DNA from: an uncultured Acidimicrobium sp.
GTDB taxonomy: Bacteria; Actinomycetota; Acidimicrobiia; Acidimicrobiales; Ilumatobacteraceae
Reading direction: 5' to 3'
DNA: 10,028 nucleotides
Assembly: GCA_903895515.1 (NCBI GenBank)
Contig: CAITUB010000003.1
Span: forward strand, 1 to 10,028
The position numbers and the translations under genes were made by a program. This document shows, piece by piece, positions 6,334-10,028 of this stretch (position 1 is its first letter; the number at the start of each line of letters is the position of its first letter). The notes under the pieces were generated by a model, which made no database searches, was not told the DNA's origin, and saw only the letters and a list, made by a program, of their open reading frames with translations.

Positions 6334-6439
6334 GGGGTATCCCTAAGAAAAGGGACATAAATGTTTTTACCTGTACCAAACATTTCTGCGGACACGTGTA
6401 CGGGTAATGCGGCATACGAATGCAACCGCAGTGCCCAAC

Positions 6440-6457
6440 TTCGGACTTCAGTCCGAA
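6440..6457. promoter_or_regulatory. 18-bp palindrome in the divergent intergenic region
   Basis: TTCGGACT (6440-6447) and AGTCCGAA (6450-6457) are perfect inverted 8-bp arms around TC. The site lies 101 bp before the inositol-phosphate synthase start and 144 bp before the RCC1-repeat gene start. No T-run follows, so an operator for a dimeric regulator is more likely than a terminator. The rest of 6297-6558 shows only a weak 5-bp hairpin (6340-6355) and a low-quality plus-strand promoter candidate, TTGCCC 6468-6473 with GAGAAT 6492-6497. Confidence 0.4.
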
Positions 6458-6548
6458 AGCACCCTGATTGCCCGTAAATGTTGGGGTTGCGGAGAATGGG
6501 CCGTTCACGGCGTAGCCTTATGAGGCCCTCTCAGTGGCCCCTACTTTC

Positions 6549-6553
6549 AGGAG
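6549..6553 (+). promoter_or_regulatory. Ribosome binding site fixing the inositol-phosphate synthase start
   Basis: AGGAG lies 5 nt before ATG 6559-6561, a near-ideal Shine-Dalgarno sequence. It selects this ATG over the in-frame ATG at 6478, whose extra 27 residues are Arg-rich and unlike the family N-terminus. Confidence 0.85.
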
Positions 6554-6558
6554 AATTC

Positions 6559-7884
6559 ATGTCCACACCTTCACCAACCGTCGCGCCTGCAGAAGGCCGC
6601 CTCGGAGTACTCACCGTCGGTCTCGGCGCTGTTGCAAGCACCCTCATTGCAGGTGTTGAGCTTGCCAAGCGCGGTCTCGGCTCGCCTATTGGCTCACTCG
6701 CCCAGATGGACACCATCCGTCTTGGTAAGCGCACCGATAATCGCAACCCAATGATCAAAGACTTCGTGCCACTTGCACGTCTTGAAGACATCGTGTGGGG
6801 AGCATGGGATCCGTTTCCGGATGATGCTTATGTAGCAGCAACCCGCGCAGGCGTATTGGAAAGCGGCAAGCACCTGGAAGCAATTTCAGACACCTTGCGA
6901 GCTATTCGCCCAATGAAAGCAGCATTTGAGCGCAACTATGTAAAGAACATCGACGCCGACAACATCATGGGAAAGATTTCCAAGCGTGAAATGTTGAATG
7001 CGATTCGCGCCGACATCAACAAATTCCGTGATGAGAAGAAGGTCGACCGCGTCGTCATGATTTGGTGCGCAAGTACCGAAATCTTTATTGAGCCAGGACC
7101 ACAACACCAGAACATTGAGTCGTTTGAAAAGGCAATTGATGCCAACGACCCAATGATCGCGCCAAGCATGTTGTACGCCTACGCAGCAATTTTGGAAGGC
7201 GTTCCATTCGCGAACGGCGCACCAAACTTGGCAGTCGACACTCCGGTGTTGCGTCAACTTGCTACCGAGCGCAAGGTTGCAATTTCGGGCAAAGACTTCA
7301 AGACGGGTCAAACCCTCATGAAGACCGTGCTTGCACCAATGTTGAAGGCTCGCGTTCTTGGTTTGTCGGGTTGGTACTCCACCAACATTCTTGGCAACCG
7401 TGACGGTGAAGTACTCGACGATCCAGACAACTTCAAGACCAAAGAAGAGTCGAAGTTGGGTGTGCTCGAAGACATCTTGCAGCCAAGCCTGTTCCCAGAG
7501 CTGTACGGCAATGTGTTCCACTCGGTAAAGATCAACTATTACCCACCACGTGGTGACAACAAAGAAGGTTGGGACAACATCGACATCTTCGGATGGTTGG
7601 GTTACCCAATGCAGATCAAGGTCAACTTCTTGTGCCGCGACAGCATCCTCGCTGCCCCACTTGCACTCGACCTTGTGTTGTTCATGGACTTGGCACAGCG
7701 CGCTGGCCTTGGTGGAATTCAAGAGTGGTTGTCGTTCTATTACAAGAGCCCACAGGTTGCTCCTGGTCTACATCCAGAACACGACTTGTTCGTTCAGCTT
7801 GCAAAGTTGAAGAACACGTTGCGTTGGATGATGAACGAAGAGCAGATCACTCACCTTGGACGCGAGTATTACGACGAGGCTTAG
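6559..7884 (+). CDS. ino1: Inositol-3-phosphate synthase (eukaryote-like motif set)
   Basis: NAD+-dependent cytosolic enzyme converting glucose 6-phosphate to 1L-myo-inositol 1-phosphate, the committed step to inositol for phosphatidylinositol and related compounds. It makes 441 residues from ATG 6559. The N-terminal Rossmann motif is LTVGLGAVASTLIAG (18-32). The catalytic core has SGKDFKTGQTLMKTVL (243-258), GWYSTNILGNRDGEVLDDP (271-289) and NFKTKEESKLGVLEDIL (291-307), followed by SVKINYYPPRGDNKEGWD (322-339) and LAAPLALDLVLF (364-375). The GNxDGxxLxxPxxFxxKExSK pattern is that of eukaryotic-type synthases. As I recall it, mycobacterial Ino1 has a different loop and is shorter (about 367 residues). 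The gene is divergent from the RCC1-repeat gene and overlaps the DUF3054 gene, suggesting co-transcription. Confidence 0.93.
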   Translation: MSTPSPTVAPAEGRLGVLTVGLGAVASTLIAGVELAKRGLGSPIGSLAQMDTIRLGKRTDNRNPMIKDFVPLARLEDIVWGAWDPFPDDAYVAATRAGVLESGKHLEAISDTLRAIRPMKAAFERNYVKNIDADNIMGKISKREMLNAIRADINKFRDEKKVDRVVMIWCASTEIFIEPGPQHQNIESFEKAIDANDPMIAPSMLYAYAAILEGVPFANGAPNLAVDTPVLRQLATERKVAISGKDFKTGQTLMKTVLAPMLKARVLGLSGWYSTNILGNRDGEVLDDPDNFKTKEESKLGVLEDILQPSLFPELYGNVFHSVKINYYPPRGDNKEGWDNIDIFGWLGYPMQIKVNFLCRDSILAAPLALDLVLFMDLAQRAGLGGIQEWLSFYYKSPQVAPGLHPEHDLFVQLAKLKNTLRWMMNEEQITHLGREYYDEA

Positions 7885-8245
7885 TCAACGCGCCGTAATT
7901 ACTACGGCGATAGTTGATGTTGTTGCAGTTGTCGTGTTTGTTGCCATTGGGCGACGTAATCACGACGAAGGCACCGCAATTTCTGGTGTGCTCAGTGTTG
8001 CTGCGCCGTTCCTCATTGCGCTGATTGCTTCATGGGTTGGGTTGCGCACGTGGAACGAACCATTTACGCGTAGGTCTTGGGCAGCAACATGGGCCATCAC
8101 GGTGGTCGTTGGTTTGTTGTTGCGACGACTTGTGTTCGATCGCGGTATTGCAACACCATTCATCATTGTTGCCACCATCACGCTTGGCGTGCTGCTTGCA
8201 CTTGGCCGCCTACTTTCGCGAAAGTTGACCGCGAAAATTAGCTAA
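7856..8245 (+). CDS. DUF3054-family membrane protein
   Basis: A 129-residue hydrophobic protein with four likely transmembrane segments (about residues 14-31, 44-62, 75-91 and 99-118). The short loop IGRRNHDEG (31-39) after the first segment is a hallmark of the actinobacterial DUF3054 family, whose function is unknown. The only usable start in the open frame is TTG 7856, which overlaps the end of the upstream synthase by 29 nt; ATG is absent and the next in-frame GTG falls inside the first membrane segment. Translation is probably coupled to the synthase. Its 3' end overlaps the convergent ilvD by 8 bp. A link to inositol metabolism is only suggested by adjacency. Confidence 0.8.
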   Translation: MDASITTRLSQRAVITTAIVDVVAVVVFVAIGRRNHDEGTAISGVLSVAAPFLIALIASWVGLRTWNEPFTRRSWAATWAITVVVGLLLRRLVFDRGIATPFIIVATITLGVLLALGRLLSRKLTAKIS

Positions 8246-9947
8246 TGATGTTGGTGATGGCGCCGGTCTCGGCACCTTGCACCAACTTGGCATACTTGCC
8301 CAACACGCCACTGGTGTAACGCGGTGGGTTTGGCTTCCAACTCTTACGGCGGTTTGCAAGTTCGTCATCACTAACTAACAAGTTCAAACTCTTGGTGTGC
8401 ACGTCGATGCGAATGCGATCGCCGTTCTTCACGAACGCAATCGGCCCGCCATCTGTTGCCTCTGGAGCAACGTGACCAATGCAGAACCCCCACGTGCCAC
8501 CGCTGAAACGACCATCGGTAATGAGTGCGCAGTCGGAACCACGGCCAGCGCCTTTCAATGCGCCAGTGATGGCGAGCATTTCGCGCATGCCCGGGCCACC
8601 CTTTGGTCCTTCGTAACGAATGACGATGACCGTGCCTGGTTGAATTTCGCCAGCAAGTACCGCAGCCATTGCGCCGTCTTCGCCGTCGAACACTCGTGCT
8701 TCACCTTCGAACAACATTTGATCTTTGGTCAGACCAGCAACTTTTACAACCGAACCTTTCGGTGCAAGCGAGCCGGTGAGAATGTTGATTCCACCTTCAG
8801 CGTGAATTGGATCGGAAAGTGGGTGCACCACATCACCATCTGGTGCTGGCGGATTAATTTCCGCCAAGTTTTCGGCCATGGTCTTGCCGGTGCACGTCAT
8901 GACGTCGCCGTGCAACAAACCAGCATCGAGCAAATGCTTCAACACCACTGGCACGCCGCCAATGCGGTCGATGTCGGTCATGTGATACTTGCCGCCCGGT
9001 TTTGTGTCGGCAATGTGCGGAACTTTTGCTGCAATGCGATTGAAGTCGTCTAAGTCGATATCAACTTGTGCTTCATTGGCAATTGCCAAGATGTGCAACA
9101 CCGCATTTGTGCTTCCACCAAGTGCGTTCACCATGGCGATGGCATTTTCGAATGCCTTCTTCGTCATGATGTCGCGTGCGTAGATGCCCTTCATTGCAAG
9201 GTTCATTACGGCTGCGCCTGCGCGCTCTGCATCGCTTTCGCGACGCTTGTCAATTGCCGGTGGTGAGGCCGTGCCAGGAAGGCTCATGCCAAGTGCTTCG
9301 GCAATGGAACTCATGGTGTTGGCAGTAAACATTCCGCCGCATGCGCCTTCACCCGGGCACGCTGCACGTTCAATTTCGCCTAGTTCTTCTTGCGACATGG
9401 TGCCCGCAGCACACGCGCCAATTGCTTCAAACACTGTGGTGATGTCGATGTTTTTGCCGTTATGTACACCAGGCATTGTTGAGCCGTTGTATACAAACAC
9501 GCTTGGCAAATTCAGTCGCGCGGCAGCCATAAGCATTCCGGGAATGCTCTTGTCGCAACCTGCAAGACCAACAAAACCATCAAAGCGCTCCGCGTGCACC
9601 ACAGTTTCAACACTGTCGGTAATGACTTCGCGACTGACCAAACTTGCGCGCATACCTTCGTGGCCCATGCTGATTCCGTCGCTCACCGTGATGGTGCCGA
9701 ATTCAAGTGCTACTCCACCGTTTTCGCGCACACCCTTTTTCGCGCTGTCAGCAAGACGGCGCAATGATGCGTTGCATGGCGTTACTTCGTTCCACGATGA
9801 GGCGATACCAATTTGTGGCTTCTGCCAGTCGGCATCGGTGATGCCAACCGCACGCAACATGGCGCGCGCTGCGGCTTTTTGATTTCCGTCGGTTACGTCG
9901 CGACTACGCGGCTTGACGTCTACTGGGGTTTCCGTTGGCTTAGTCAT
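8238..9947 (-). CDS. ilvD: Dihydroxy-acid dehydratase
   Basis: Iron-sulfur dehydratase that converts 2,3-dihydroxy-isovalerate and 2,3-dihydroxy-3-methylvalerate to the 2-oxo acids, the third common step of valine and isoleucine synthesis. The 569-residue length is normal. The three cluster-ligand cysteines of the ILVD/EDD family are present: Cys58 (TPCNASL), Cys131 (AGCDKSIPGM) and Cys203 (GEGACGGMFTANTM). Lys133 corresponds to the carboxylated Mg2+-site lysine described in related dehydratases, and Ser482 (DGRFSGGTWG) to the proposed general base. The spacing suits a [2Fe-2S] enzyme, though the cluster type is inferred. The ATG at 9947 has only a weak AGG 5 nt upstream. A TAGCCT -10-like hexamer (9961-9956) ends 8 nt before it, so it could be leaderless, or co-transcribed with the upstream gene 24 nt away. 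It is separate from ilvBNC. Confidence 0.97.
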   Translation of the reverse strand: MTKPTETPVDVKPRSRDVTDGNQKAAARAMLRAVGITDADWQKPQIGIASSWNEVTPCNASLRRLADSAKKGVRENGGVALEFGTITVSDGISMGHEGMRASLVSREVITDSVETVVHAERFDGFVGLAGCDKSIPGMLMAAARLNLPSVFVYNGSTMPGVHNGKNIDITTVFEAIGACAAGTMSQEELGEIERAACPGEGACGGMFTANTMSSIAEALGMSLPGTASPPAIDKRRESDAERAGAAVMNLAMKGIYARDIMTKKAFENAIAMVNALGGSTNAVLHILAIANEAQVDIDLDDFNRIAAKVPHIADTKPGGKYHMTDIDRIGGVPVVLKHLLDAGLLHGDVMTCTGKTMAENLAEINPPAPDGDVVHPLSDPIHAEGGINILTGSLAPKGSVVKVAGLTKDQMLFEGEARVFDGEDGAMAAVLAGEIQPGTVIVIRYEGPKGGPGMREMLAITGALKGAGRGSDCALITDGRFSGGTWGFCIGHVAPEATDGGPIAFVKNGDRIRIDVHTKSLNLLVSDDELANRRKSWKPNPPRYTSGVLGKYAKLVQGAETGAITNIIS

Positions 9948-9971
9948 TAGACCTAAGGCTACTTGCGCAAC

Positions 9972-10028
9972 TTATGCGGCTGACTTCACTGGCTTTCGGT
10001 AGAAGTACAACGCTGGCACCAGGAATGC
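9972..10028 (-). CDS. C-terminal end of an unidentified protein (runs off right edge)
   Basis: The minus-strand frame gives 18 codons, AFLVPALYFYRKPVKSAA, ending at TAA (9974-9972). A hydrophobic stretch followed by a basic tail looks like the end of a last transmembrane segment with a cytoplasmic tail, but this is too short to identify. It ends 24 nt before ilvD on the same strand, so the two may share a transcript. Confidence 0.45.
   Translation of the reverse strand, partial: AFLVPALYFYRKPVKSAA

Noticed and set aside
6340..6355. Small hairpin TCCCT/AGGGA upstream of the RCC1-repeat gene
   Set aside because: Only 5 bp with a 6-nt loop and no associated signal, within what random sequence readily gives.
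6297..6425. 43-residue extension of the RCC1-repeat protein from ATG 6425
   Set aside because: It would place the clear signal peptide internally, and a leaderless-type promoter lies within this segment immediately before ATG 6296.
6478..6558. 27-residue extension of inositol-3-phosphate synthase from ATG 6478
   Set aside because: The extra residues are Arg-rich with no family resemblance, and AGGAG is ideally placed for ATG 6559.
8397..9882. Long plus-strand frames opposite ilvD
   Set aside because: Antisense shadows of a well-conserved ilvD, with no recognisable domains or start signals.

Overview
The window looks like a chromosomal segment of an actinobacterium, most likely class Acidimicrobiia (a low- to mid-GC, Ilumatobacter-like aquatic lineage). 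Three observations suggest this: a secreted protein with a threonine/VAP-rich stalk of the kind common in that class, a DUF3054 membrane protein, and the actinobacterial gene order ilvB-ilvN-ilvC. The taxonomic call is inference from gene content and style; no marker gene is present.

Layout, left to right. 1-638 (minus): 5' part of metY (O-acetylhomoserine sulfhydrylase). 639-726: metY control region, with a candidate leaderless promoter and a long inverted repeat around its -35. 727-4106 (minus): ilvB-ilvN-ilvC, acetolactate synthase large and small subunits and ketol-acid reductoisomerase. ilvB and ilvN overlap by ATGA. 4107-4295: ilv leader, containing an uncatalogued 19-codon leader peptide with five consecutive valine codons, a GC-rich hairpin, and an intrinsic terminator just before ilvB, so it reads as a ribosome-mediated attenuator. 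4296-6296 (minus): secreted protein with seven exactly 60-residue RCC1-type repeats, a Thr-rich stalk of about 88 residues and a degenerate OmpA-like C-terminal domain. 6297-6558: divergent intergenic region with a leaderless-type promoter on the minus strand and an 18-bp palindrome. 6559-8245 (plus): inositol-3-phosphate synthase, then an overlapping DUF3054 membrane protein. 8238-9947 (minus): ilvD, whose end overlaps the DUF3054 gene tail to tail by 8 bp. 9972-10028 (minus): the last 18 codons of an unidentified gene.

Functionally, ilvB/N, ilvC and ilvD supply three consecutive steps of valine/isoleucine synthesis, with ilvD in a separate unit about 4 kb away. metY follows ilvC on the same strand but appears to have its own promoter. 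Inositol phosphate synthase probably feeds phosphatidylinositol or inositol-derived thiol synthesis. No mobile element, CRISPR array, rRNA or tRNA was seen. The least routine items are the Val-rich ilv attenuator, the metY operator-like repeat, the modular surface protein, and a recurring promoter arrangement that places the start codon at or near +1.
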